34,153 bases of DNA. Source: Hofstenia miamia (Eukaryota; Xenacoelomorpha; Acoela). Below the pieces are notes generated by a model. It saw only the letters and a program-made list of their open reading frames with translations, made no database searches and had not been told where the DNA came from. The stretch spans positions 1,317,371 through 1,351,523 of the forward strand of contig SCFE01000100.1 in the NCBI GenBank assembly GCA_004352715.1, read 5' to 3'. Position 1 is the first letter of the stretch. Every line of letters begins with the position of its first letter. This document shows positions 1 through 8,922 of the stretch, one piece after another. A program made the translations under genes and the position numbers.

Positions 1-714
1 AATAGAATACCGTTTATTTGGTTTTAGTAACGAAATTCCATATTCCTGTTCCCAGCCTTTAATCCATTGGTTTGAAAATTGAAGTTTTTCTTCTTCAGGA
101 GTACCGGGATGTTGTTGCAGCCAATCTTCGTAAAACTGTTTGGCTTTTAGTAAAAAAAGAGATTTTGGCAGTCGTGCTTTCAAACTTGTTCTCACATCAA
201 TGAACCATTGAAATAAAGCATCTCTTACTTCTGGAGCTCGAGATTTGCGACCACCACCTGAAGTCCGAAACTTTTTTGATGAAGTTCCGCAGTCCTCGAA
301 GTCACCTTTCTCTAATTTTTCATAACATCGTTTAGCAAGTTTGCAAGCGTTTTTTATTTCTTGGCTGTCTGACTTTGCTTTGCTTAAATTAGAATAATAA
401 CTTCGAACTGCTCTTGTTAAGAAACCTTGTTTTGGTTGATCATTCACATGGCATTTTCTTTTAGCATCCCAATGGGTTTTGCCTTTTAAAGATTCAACTT
501 CCTGCAAATACTGTTGTTTGAATTCTTTTACCTTCAAACCTAATTCTCGTCGTTCATCAAGGGAATATTTTTCATAACATCCTTTATCTCCAAATATACG
601 TGCCATGTTATCGCTTCGACGTCTTCTCCTTTTTAAATTGTTTGTATCATAATGTGAAAAACGACAGAAAATAGCAAAGACATGGCGTCGAATCTTGCAA
701 TGCAATGGCGTCAT
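1..714 (-). CDS. DDE-type transposase-like protein, N-terminal part (runs off left edge)
   Basis: An open frame of 238 codons starts at the ATG at 714-712 and reaches the left edge without a stop; the frame is closed upstream by a TGA near 831. The product is basic and rich in Lys/Arg (RRRRR near residue 40) and contains KGCYEKYSLDERRELG, a Gly-rich SGGGRKSRAPEVRDALFQW segment and, at the edge, WIKGWEQEYGISLLKPNKRY. From family knowledge, the order 'basic N-terminus, APEVRDALFQWF, W..GW...YG.SL..PNKR' is that of the DNA-binding half of pogo/Tigger-related or similar DDE-superfamily transposases found in many invertebrates. The catalytic DDE domain would lie beyond the window. There is no stop or frameshift in the visible part, so this could be a young copy. 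The exact superfamily is not certain. Confidence 0.6.
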   Translation of the reverse strand, partial: MTPLHCKIRRHVFAIFCRFSHYDTNNLKRRRRRSDNMARIFGDKGCYEKYSLDERRELGLKVKEFKQQYLQEVESLKGKTHWDAKRKCHVNDQPKQGFLTRAVRSYYSNLSKAKSDSQEIKNACKLAKRCYEKLEKGDFEDCGTSSKKFRTSGGGRKSRAPEVRDALFQWFIDVRTSLKARLPKSLFLLKAKQFYEDWLQQHPGTPEEEKLQFSNQWIKGWEQEYGISLLKPNKRYSI

Positions 715-868
715 TAAAATCAAAACATTAGAATTTCCCGTGTTTAAGTTTCGATTTTTTGTGATTTGAAAATCTCTAGAATTAATAATAGGGGGGTTGG
801 AATAAAAACGGGGGGGTTGGAAAATTTTTCAAAAATTAATAATCGGGGGGGGACGATTATTCGGTACA
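715..868 (-). mobile_element. Probable 5' terminal region of the left-edge transposon, with G runs
   Basis: Between the transposase start and the FMO frame lie three plus-strand G runs (791-796, 811-817 and 845-852), the first two followed by TTGG. The last sits in the loop of a perfect 8-bp inverted repeat (AATAATCG ... CGATTATT, about 840-862). This kind of structured, simple DNA is usual for transposon ends. The tip is probably near 867-870, next to a TA that could be the target site, but the partner TIR lies outside the window, so the boundary is inferred. Confidence 0.4.
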
Positions 869-1201
869 CTAGAGTAGTTTAATTAGAGCGTCTAGATACC
901 TTTCTCGACTTACATAATGTCTCTCATTTTCATTGAAAAGCTCTGTAAATCCAACTTCAGCTAAGTCATTCGGTGTCATCGTTGTAAGATTTTTATACAT
1001 TGGACTATGAACTGGAAGACCATCTGAGGAATCAATTCCAATGTCCTCAGTGAAATTCCACAACCCTCCAATATTTGCCATGCGTTCATAAATAACGAAT
1101 GTATACTTTTCTTTGTTTAAGGCTTCGTCAAATGCTAGTGCAGTGTATAGACCTCCAACACCGGCTCCAATAACTGCAATCCTTTTTTGCATGTTGTTCA
1201 T
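869..1201 (-). CDS. Flavin-containing monooxygenase (FMO)-like, N-terminal 110 codons only
   Basis: FMOs are FAD/NADPH enzymes that oxygenate N or S atoms of small substrates. The first ATG is at 1201-1199 (MNNMQKRIAVIGAG). Residues 6-16 hold the FAD-binding Rossmann motif GAGVGG, followed about 30 residues later by YERMANIGGLWNF, matching the conserved family motif E...IGGLW; PMYKNLTTMTPNDL and VSRERYLDALIKLL also fit the N-terminal third of FMOs. A complete FMO is roughly 430-530 residues, so about three quarters is missing. The frame ends in a TAG at 871-869 exactly where the G-run transposon DNA begins, so the gene was either interrupted there by insertion or continues after a splice site I cannot define. 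No clean GT donor is visible at the end. A longer 5' frame exists but has no ATG. Confidence 0.65.
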   Translation of the reverse strand: MNNMQKRIAVIGAGVGGLYTALAFDEALNKEKYTFVIYERMANIGGLWNFTEDIGIDSSDGLPVHSPMYKNLTTMTPNDLAEVGFTELFNENERHYVSRERYLDALIKLL

Positions 1202-1814
1202 TCTAGTTGGTTTAATACATATAGTGAATATTGGCAAAGTAAATAGCTAGTCATCGTCATGTTTTCTAACAAAATATGTTTCGCATCACTATAGCAGCTT
1301 ATTCATAGAGAAATGTTAAAATCTCCAATTCAAAGCTTTTGATATTTCACAGCTAATTTCTAATGATGCTTTGTAATGAATTCGGAAATTTCAAGTCGTC
1401 TCAAATTGCTTACTAAATATGACACAAATTTTGTATACTTTGTAGTTTTTCTATGGCAAATGTTTAAAGTATGAAAAATTATATTTATGCAATATAATGC
1501 AATGCATAATGACATTATTGCTATTTAAGCAAACAAATTTCAAGTAAATAACAATATTTGATAATCATGGAATTCATTATGCTGGAAATTTCTTTAATTG
1601 CTTCTATTTCAATAGCAATACAAAAAGTGAGTACAAGCATTATTTAATCGCATAATTGCCTTTTAGATTTTGAAGATGTTTCACAAATGTCAATGTTAGT
1701 ATTCAAATAAATGTTGTTTGACAGTGTAGGGAAACGGTTAAAGAAGAAATTATTTTCTTATTGATTTCACTGTTTACCTTTCTGAATTCAGTAAATGTAG
1801 AATATATTATTTAC
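1202..1814. other. AT-rich intergenic DNA, nothing recognised
   Basis: No open frame, RNA gene or repeat stands out. This would be the 5' flank of the FMO-like exon, but no promoter element can be assigned with confidence. Confidence 0.5.
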
Positions 1815-1841
1815 TATATATATATATATATATATATATAT
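1815..1841. repeat. (TA)n microsatellite
   Basis: An uninterrupted run of about 13 TA units. Confidence 0.95.
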
Positions 1842-3391
1842 TCTAGCATCATCATAGTTAGCAATACATGAAAGCAAAAACATAGTGATAGTGTAGTATC
1901 TACTCTAGCTGAGGTAAGACATCCAAGAGCACCGACAACACTATTTAAAGTAGTATACATTACGGAGGCCAGCTTATAGAGAATCTGGACTAACACAAGT
2001 ATAATGTAATTAGAGCTACTGCGGATATGCACAGCTTCGGTGGCATCATAGAATACGTGGCAATTAGTGCCGAAGCGAGACAACAAAGCTGCCATCAAAG
2101 ATAAAAGCCTGTCTGCACCAGCTAAGCCCCAGAAATGAACGGGTTTACGCAGCGGTCACCAGAAGACAGACGAGAATGACCTGCGTCTCAATTGCACGCT
2201 GAATAGAATTTGTATATGAAGTGCATTGATGTGCATCGAAATGCTTAAAAGACACCTTTTAGATAATGGGATGAATTGATTTTAATCAACAATTCTAATT
2301 ACAGGTTTGCTTGTGAATGTCTATTTCAACATGCTGACTTGTGAAGTTGAAGACTTTTATGCTTACATATAATGCATATAATACATATAAATAAATACAT
2401 ATAAATATATATATATATAAATACATATAATACATATAATAATATTTGCAAATTTGAACATAATCTCTGTTATAATGAAAACATGTATTGCATTCTTGAG
2501 GAAATGCTGCTTTTATCAAATATTATTTAAACACACCAGTAATAAGCCTAATTGTAGATATTGCCATACAGTATTGCATCTCATTATCGTTAATGTTGTT
2601 TTCCCTTACATATGACAATTATGCAAAAAAATTGCATTAAAAAATTATGTCCAACACTAGCCTACCCAGCTCGTGGGCTGACCCGTCCCTATCAACCCTA
2701 ATTCCATCTTTGTTTTTCATAGACCGACTTTATGACTCATTGTTCAATCAATTATTGTGTAAACTGGAAATTTGCATTCTATATTCAATACAATACCATA
2801 TTCACTTCCATTTTACACTTACCCTATTCCCTGTGTCCAAAATATATTTATGAAACAAGGTTGCAAATATTCGTTCCAAACCAATTTTAGGTGCACTCAA
2901 TGTTGTCTTACAAATTAGTACAGAACTACTAAAGCCCATATATAAAAACGCATTTGTATTAGGTGAATTCAGAAAACAGTAATTGTCTTTTCATATTCAT
3001 TGTTTGATCATTCTTTAGGGAATTCTTCAACGACAAAAATTCAGAAAAGTAAATTAATATTAACAGTTTAAAATGTATAATGACAACGTATCTTCGTTCT
3101 TTCCAAATCAATAATAATTTCTCTCTACATTCTCAGTACCTTACCGAATTATAATTTTTGAATAAATTTAAGGCTTCTTGCACTATCTTCAGCTGCAATA
3201 AATGTGTTTTGTATTTTTAATACTACAGATTTAGAAGCATGAGTAGTGATTATAATTACTAAAAACATATAATAGTAATGATGATAATCTGTGGGGAATC
3301 TATAGCGGTTGAAAAATATTTTACTGCTATAATTTAATTGCAATAAAATTCCAAGTTTGTAACACAATTTTAAACGTTAATATTTACTCTC
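1842..3391. other. Intergenic DNA with a moderate-GC island and short (TA)n
   Basis: About 1890-2210 is clearly richer in G+C than its surroundings and is open for 94 codons on the minus strand, but the translation resembles no family I know. A short (TA)n lies at 2405-2419. A GC-richer patch at about 2650-2695 (CCAACACTAG, CCCAGCTCGTGGGCTGACCC) looks like one end of a hAT-type element, but no partner end was found. The rest is featureless. Confidence 0.35.
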
Positions 3392-4258
3392 TTGTTTCTT
3401 GGATTTGTTCGTATAATGGTTGCAAGAACTTTGGTAAGTAGTAAAGAAGATATTATTATTCTTCTAGATTCCTTCTCTGAAAAAATTTTAAAATCATACA
3501 ACAGCAAAGCAGTAATAAAAGTTGGTATTAAAGACGAATTGCTTGAGTTAGTGTCTAAGTGCAAAATTGCAATAATTGAAAAACTTCTTTTATAACTTCA
3601 GTAAAATATAGATGCAAAGACAATAATAACTGTCAATAAACCATCTTATGAAAACGTTATGAAATCTAAATCTAAAGCATCTAAGGTGGAAACAATTTCA
3701 ATCAAAATAAGAGACTCGCGACCTAATGCGACTATCATTAAAAATCTAGAAAATAACATAAAAGCTCTTCCTGAAAGTTCAAAATTCTGCTCCTTTGCAT
3801 AGCATTAAAAGCACAAACTCGGATAAAGCTCTTTTGCGATTCCCAATTGGTAATGAAATTCAGTCTGTAATAAACACATTAAAAGACATAGGATATAATC
3901 CAACTCATGAAAAGAAATTTTTACCAACTATATCAATATTGTACATCCCTAATTTCTATGGAAAACTTGAGAATAATAAGTTTTGTTCTGATTTTTTACG
4001 ACAAAACCTTCATTATTTAATGAGAATTCAACTGTTTCTCTTCTATATTCACATCAAGTGAAATCTGGGGTCTATGTTGCAGTAGTTGAGGTTGGTCCTT
4101 CAGAAATAGAAACTTTAATTAAATGTAACAAAATAAATTCCTGCAATAAGCTAGTAACACTAAAGGATTTCATCAAGCCACGACAATGTAAAATATGTTT
4201 ATTAATTAGCCACTCTAAAACTCATTGCAAGCAGAATCCACCTAATTGCGGTAAATGA
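3392..4258 (+). pseudogene. Decayed LINE (non-LTR retrotransposon) ORF1, gag-like with zinc knuckle
   Basis: Three open segments in different frames (3392-3595, 3795-4061, 4058-4258) read as pieces of one protein. The last gives GVYVAVVEVGPSEIETLIK, then PRQCKICLLISHSKTHC, which is a C-x2-C-x4-H-x4-C zinc knuckle followed by the start of a second (NPPNCGK, ending in a stop). In CR1/Jockey/I-type LINEs the ORF1 protein has exactly this order: a V.V.EVGPS-like segment before CCHC knuckles that bind RNA. KPSYENVMKSKSKASK, around 3637, fits the middle part. Frameshifts and stops separate the pieces, so it is a relic. No ORF2 follows directly, so this is probably a different insertion from the LINE at 8.9-12.8 kb. 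Confidence 0.55.
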
Positions 4259-4443
4259 AAAATTGCCAAAAACAATCTGTAAAACATTACACGAAATATT
4301 TTATTGCTACGAAAATTTCTGATGCGCGAAGGCGTACGAAAATTGATTTCGCATGGTATCTTAATACGTGGGATAAAAATATTTTTAGCGATTGGTCTAA
4401 ATTGGTATGCTTTTTTCTACGGTCACGAAATCTTTCTGTATAG

Positions 4444-5051
4444 CGAAGCAATGTGAATTTTAGCGCTGGTTTTCTTCAAAGGAAATGTTTGTTAGATTTT
4501 GGGGCAATTGGGATTTATAGGCCTCATGAATTCTCTGAAACATCTAAAAAAAATTTTGTTTGTCATAAACCATAGAAAAAAATTTTTTCCGGACTTCCTT
4601 TAATGGAATCTGTTACATGTAATAAAGAGGTTCTATATTGATCAATTTCATGTCAATTACACACTGCGATTTTAGGGATAACATATTTTTCTCAATAGTT
4701 GATGACTGTATTTATAAAGAGTGTAGTGTTTTTTAGAGAAATATTGCACTATGAGCTAACTACAGAATTTGGGGTAATAATGTTCTCCTTCCAGACAAGG
4801 GCGTAGCAAAGGGGGACTTGAAAAGGGCTGAGCGGCTTTTCCCCGCCGCTAGCTGCGGATAGTGCTGCTATTGGTACCAATGTTAATGGTGGGGCGGGTA
4901 CGGATATAGAATAAAACTAGTAAAACATGACTGTAATGCAAAAAGACAATGTCAAGAAATTAACCAATTCATATGGGAACCTTAGTAACAAGTGTGTCCT
5001 TCAAAGACGCCCTGAAACATTTTATTATCTGGGGTGGGACCAATTAAACCG
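4444..5051. other. Intergenic DNA with a transposon-end-like GC patch (about 4796-4890)
   Basis: Mostly AT-rich. The patch starting CAAGGGCGTAGCAAAGGGGG at 4796 resembles the frequent 'GGGGCGTAGC-AGGGGG' ends of DNA transposons. A 43-base stretch at 4501-4543 resembles 15961-16000 on the same strand (shared core TAGGCCTC-TGA-TTC), suggesting two copies of an old repeat. Confidence 0.35.
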
Positions 5052-5181
5052 CTGGACCGCAAACCACACATTCAAACTGCAGACCGCAAACCGCATTTTG
5101 GCTTTCAAACCGCACATCCAATCAGACTTCAGCTTTTTGACAACTAGAGATGACTTGAGATGGAACGCATTTAAGAAACGC

Positions 5182-5454
5182 ATGGCTGAGCGGCAGGAGG
5201 TGACAAGAGACTAATCGTCGCTATATGAAATCTACAAGGCCGCTGAAAAAGCCACATGTAAAGCATGTAAGCTTCAGAATATCAGCGCAGCTTACAAGTA
5301 CAACGTCCGAACTGTTGGTTTCACGACACTAAGTGACCATTATACGAAAAAGCACGCGGATATATGAGATGCCTTTCACCGAAAACGGCGGGCAACCGAT
5401 TCGTCAAAGAGCGCCCCAATTCAGAAATATTTTCTACCGGCAGCTAATTCCACT
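5182..5454 (+). pseudogene. hAT transposase N-terminal part with BED zinc finger (in-frame stops)
   Basis: From the ATG at 5182 the frame reads MAERQEVTRD, then TAA at 5212-5214, then continues with LYEIYKAAEKATCKACKLQN and SDHYTKKHAD, a TGA, and a last open piece to the TGA that ends it just after 5454. CKAC and HYTKKH form the C-x2-C ... H-x4-H ligands of a BED finger, the DNA-binding domain at the start of many hAT transposases. The TAA before the finger and the TGA after it destroy the gene. An upstream extension of the same frame begins at 4927 and crosses the TIR, so it is not part of the transposase. Confidence 0.6.
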
Positions 5455-5601
5455 CTAAAACTTTCGAAAAACTGAAAGATTGCAATATCCGTTTGCTGCG
5501 CGGCCCATCCGCTTACTCTCAGTTTCTTCGAAGATGCGTGCAATGCTTGGGCTTACGGCATACATCTCTGCAGAAAGTCGCTGAAGAAGGACATTTCTGA
5601 C

Positions 5602-6535
5602 TTGATACTGAGTTCTCTTGAGAACAGCATTGTAGCGCTGGCATTTGATGGATGGCCAAATGCTGCAACCGGTCAGAAACATAATTCCTACGTTCTCTTT
5701 AATTTCACCAAATCGCATAATCCCATTTGCTGGTCTAGTTATGTTACCGAGTGTAGTGACGCGCTTTCGATCACCAATCGAATCCGGGATATGGTTATTT
5801 CATCTGAATCATTTCATCTCGAAAGGAAAAATTCCACGTTACTGTGAAACTCGGTGGAATAGCAGAGTTCAACGAATGAAAGACCTGCATGAGGTGCTGT
5901 CGTCAGAAGAGCACGCAGAATATCGCCGTATGTTGGAGCATGCGATTCGGCTGACTGATCCTGTGCTGCAAATCCTGAATTATGCTCAATTCGACAAATC
6001 CAATTGGGAAACACTTCTGCAGACTGTGAGAGGTCAAGCAGAGAGTTTTCAGCAGCAGGGATTCGACAACCTGGCTCAAATCATGCGGAAGTATATGACA
6101 TGGTTGCAGAAACCGCTGTATAGTTTGTTCGACATTTTGAAAGGCAACATTGATTACAGTGGGTCTCAGATTAAAAAGGCCTTCGCCTGGGCGCGCATAT
6201 TTAGCGGCAAATTTGGCGACGACTTTGAAAAGTTGTACCTCACCTACGTAATGGAGGAAACAGATCACGACGTGACAGTTGCGGTCCAGACTTTTAATCG
6301 CGATTATTTGGAAAAAATCCCAACGAGTGAAGCCGCGGTTGAGAGAGTTTTCAGTCGTCACAAAATGATACACAGCAAACTTCGCAGCAGCATGTCCGAC
6401 GAGATAGTGGAAAAGATGTTGTTCGTTCGATATAACATTGGATATCTGTACCCCAGTCTTCCATTTCTGAAAGCCGCCGACGGTAGCCAACAGGATGACA
6501 GCATTCTGCCATTGTTTGACGAAGAGGACGTTTGA
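5602..6535 (+). pseudogene. hAT transposase central and C-terminal part (frameshifted)
   Basis: The first piece (frame of 5602-5847) reads LENSIVALAFDGWPNAATG and YVLFNFTKSHNPICWSSYV, matching the hAT catalytic-core start 'DGW.N..G'. The reading then passes to the frame ending at 6535, with RYCETRWNSRVQRMKDLHEV (the RWNS motif) and, near the end, IPTSEAAVERVFSRHKMIH and KLRSSMSDEIVEKMLFVRYN. That last stretch is the hAT C-terminal dimerisation domain (S.A.ERVFS ... LR..M....VE..LF.R.N), which lets the transposase oligomerise. The frame change lies between about 5800 and 5840, and the distance from DGW to RWNS is too short for a complete core, so an internal deletion is likely. The downstream piece is still open for 296 codons. 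Confidence 0.75.
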
Positions 6536-6666
6536 CTTGGTATGTTCAGTAAAATGTCCAGTTTTGGTTAAAGTTAGTTAAATTTAAGTGTGTCTTTATC
6601 TTGTCAAAAAATTATTTCAAACCGCAACCCGCAATTTAGCAATAAGCCGTGTGGTTCACGGCCCAG

Positions 6667-6883
6667 TTTATTAGTTATACTGGAGTATAATTTTTGTTTC
6701 TGATCAATCTTAAAGTGTTTTCGAGATATAGCAATCTGCAATCACTTAGGGTGTAGGTATTTTCTCAATTCACATTAAAATAGGCTTTCCTTAATTACAA
6801 AAAATGGAATAAAATTTCTACACGTGTATTTATGTTTTCGTTTTACATCATAATGTCACTAATAAATAAATCTATAATGCCAA
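6667..6883. other. AT-rich spacer
   Basis: Nothing recognised. Confidence 0.5.
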
Positions 6884-7203
6884 CAGGTGCGTTCTAGATT
6901 TTGAATGGGGAAGGAGGCTTCAATTTTTTATTTTATATTATAAAACGATTATATATTTGCAATTTATTCAAAATCTGATCATATTTGCCAGAAATGGCAT
7001 AGATTTATGAGGTTCACAAAACCTTGAGGTTTGTATTTATACACATGAAAGCTAGTTTTTTAAAGAAATTGTTTATTGATGGCCGAGCATAAAATTGTTT
7101 AAAAAATGCTTTCTATCGTATGAAATACACTAAAAAAAATATTTTTTATTGAAATAATCATATGTTATGCATAGATCGTTTGCGAATGGGACGACCGCAC
7201 CTG
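6884..7203. mobile_element. Possible non-autonomous DNA transposon (MITE), 320 bp
   Basis: CAGGTGCGTTC at 6884 is matched at 10 of 11 positions by the reverse complement of the end at 7193-7203. The interior is AT-rich and non-coding. The 8 flanking bases on each side agree at only about 5 of 8, so a target duplication is not established. With a TIR this short, chance cannot be excluded. Confidence 0.35.
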
Positions 7204-7663
7204 AATATAAATTAGGTTACTTAAATATCAATTTTAGTATATTTTAGCTGCTACCAAAATCATCACAGCTAAACGAACAATCCTGTTAGATGACCAACGA
7301 CAAAGACACTGGTTTTGAATTATTTTTTTTATTCATTAGTTGTTGAAATTGAGTCTATGGGTATTCGGGCGGGCCTTGTCGGGTATGGGTGCCCATGAAC
7401 CTCTGGGTACAAAATAATTCCTTTGTTAATCTGCGCTGGGCGAGGTTTGCATTGAGTCATTGGAAAAGAACGGCTAAAATTGAAAAAAATAGACTATTGC
7501 ACAACAATTGTAGTGAAGGCTATATAATTCATAAATAACGTTTTGAAATTGTATATTAGTATCATATGCATTTGAAAGACTTCATTTAGAATTTTCAAAT
7601 TCAGTGTGCAGATTCTATTAGAAGTTTCTAACATACCGTTTTTTTCCTGGCAAGCCGCAAAAT
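7204..7663. other. Intergenic DNA with a GC patch at about 7360-7415
   Basis: The patch (GGGTATTCGGGCGGGCC, then GGGTATGGGTGCCCATGAAC) resembles the subterminal GGGT/CCCA-rich repeats of some hAT elements. No matching second end is visible; it may lie in the following assembly gap. The rest is unremarkable. Confidence 0.3.
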
Positions 7664-7797
7664 NNNNNNNNNNNNNNNNNNNNNNNNNNNNNNNNNNNNN
7701 NNNNNNNNNNNNNNNNNNNNNNNNNNNNNNNNNNNNNNNNNNNNNNNNNNNNNNNNNNNNNNNNNNNNNNNNNNNNNNNNNNNNNNNNNNNNNNNNN
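7664..7797. other. Assembly gap (134 N)
   Basis: Run of N, directly followed by a (TA)n/(AG)n microsatellite that probably caused the break. Confidence 0.98.
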
Positions 7798-7863
<66 letters not shown>

Positions 7864-7974
7864 GGGAAAAAGGGAGAGAAATAAAGAATTGTTCTACTCA
7901 AAAAAAAGATGGGTGCGCCTTGTACCAAACTTGGTCCTGAGTGCCAGAATTTATTTAAAAAAATATCAAGTGCC

Positions 7975-8022
<48 letters not shown>
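7798..8022. repeat. Compound (TA)n(AG)n and second (TA)n microsatellites
   Basis: (AT)n at 7801-7830 runs straight into (AG)n at 7831-7852 and an impure purine tail to about 7880. A second, 46-bp pure (TA)n lies at 7977-8022. The unique DNA between them (about 7885-7976) shows nothing recognisable. Confidence 0.95.
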
Positions 8023-8026
<4 letters not shown>

Positions 8027-8914
8027 TACTATTCATTCATACCCTAGAAAGGACACCACAGCACTTACTGATACAGTGAAATTCTTTAGAAAACAGCATA
8101 TTAACACTGTCATTCAAAACACTTGTTAATAGATGTATTAAAGGCAATAAGTTAAGAAGGCAAAGCCACACAGCAATTCCAACAGCAAGTACAGTCTCAT
8201 TTAAGAAGTTGAAGAAAAAGTCCTCCCAAAAAAATTGGTGCTAGTTAAAATTGCGCCAGTTGTAGAAAAAGATAAAATGTTAAAAAATGCATATGTATAC
8301 TACTTCGATAATGGACTGAATAGAACTTGCAAAATACAACACAAAAATTGATATTATTAAGATATTTCAACACTATTAATTTGATAATAGCAAAGACGTG
8401 ATGAACAGAAGGCATCTTGCATTTGATGGAATCAAAACACGAACTTGCGCTATTGTTAAGCAAATCAAAGTTTTCGCCACGATGGTAAGCTGCAACAAGG
8501 CAAACGGTATTCTATGCATACTAGAAGGAGGGATTACAATCGTTACTTAGTGCAACCAAATGCATCTTATCGTAGCATGTTACTCAACCCGACAATGGAA
8601 AGAAGTTAAACGGGAAATCCTGATTCAGAACTGAAAGTTTTAATAAAACGCCTGATAACACCACTGTAAAGAGGGCTAAGGTAAGGTACGAGCACTTCTT
8701 ATTATATTTATTATTGCATTTTTGCTACAAAGCGTTTGGCTCATCTAAAACGAAAGTAAGAGCTTCTTTATACTTCCCACTTTGTGAGTGGCTGCAATGT
8801 GTTTTTCGAAAAACACATACATTCAAATTTGTAAATTAAATTAAAAAAGCGCGTTACATTGTTGACTTTACGACGTTATTGAAGACCCAGGAATGTAAAC
8901 TTCTTTTGCCATAC
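8023..8914. other. Unassigned DNA upstream of LINE ORF2, possibly its decayed 5' part
   Basis: No open frame of note. Short plus-strand pieces such as IPTASTVSFKKLKKKSSQK (about 8176-8232) and LVKIAPVVEKDKMLKNAYVY (about 8240-8300) have the basic character of LINE ORF1 proteins and sit where ORF1 would be expected, but they cannot be assigned by eye. A perfect palindrome lies at 8797-8818. Confidence 0.3.
8797..8818. repeat. Perfect 22-bp palindrome
   Basis: ATGTGTTTTTC is followed at once by its exact reverse complement. Such a sequence can extrude as a cruciform or, in RNA, form a spacerless hairpin. No function is evident. Confidence 0.9.
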
Positions 8915-8922
8915 TTATTATT

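Larger units (their letters stand above)
5052..6666 (+). mobile_element. hAT-superfamily DNA transposon, decayed
   Basis: The limits are set by imperfect TIRs: CTGGACCGCAAACCACAC at 5052-5069 matches the reverse complement of 6649-6666 at 15 of 18 positions. Just inside each end is a direct-repeat motif of the form ACCGCA(A/C)(A/C)CCGCA (about 5082 and 6621). Between them lie a BED zinc finger and a hAT dimerisation domain, both on the plus strand. The element is richer in G+C than its surroundings. Complete hAT elements with such proteins are usually larger, and the coding part carries stops and frame changes, so this copy is inactive. No 8-bp target duplication was recognised at these exact limits. 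Confidence 0.7.

Noticed and set aside
1814-2098. 94-codon minus-strand open frame ending in the (TA)n tract
   Set aside because: The C-terminus is translated microsatellite, and the rest matches no family and lacks supporting splice or promoter signals. Only the locally raised GC content is noted.
5455-5718. Minus-strand frames across the hAT element (also 5903-6490)
   Set aside because: They are antisense shadows of the plus-strand transposase, whose hAT motifs are unmistakable.
7494-8036. 180-codon minus frame across the gap and microsatellites
   Set aside because: Consists of Ns and translated TA/AG repeats.
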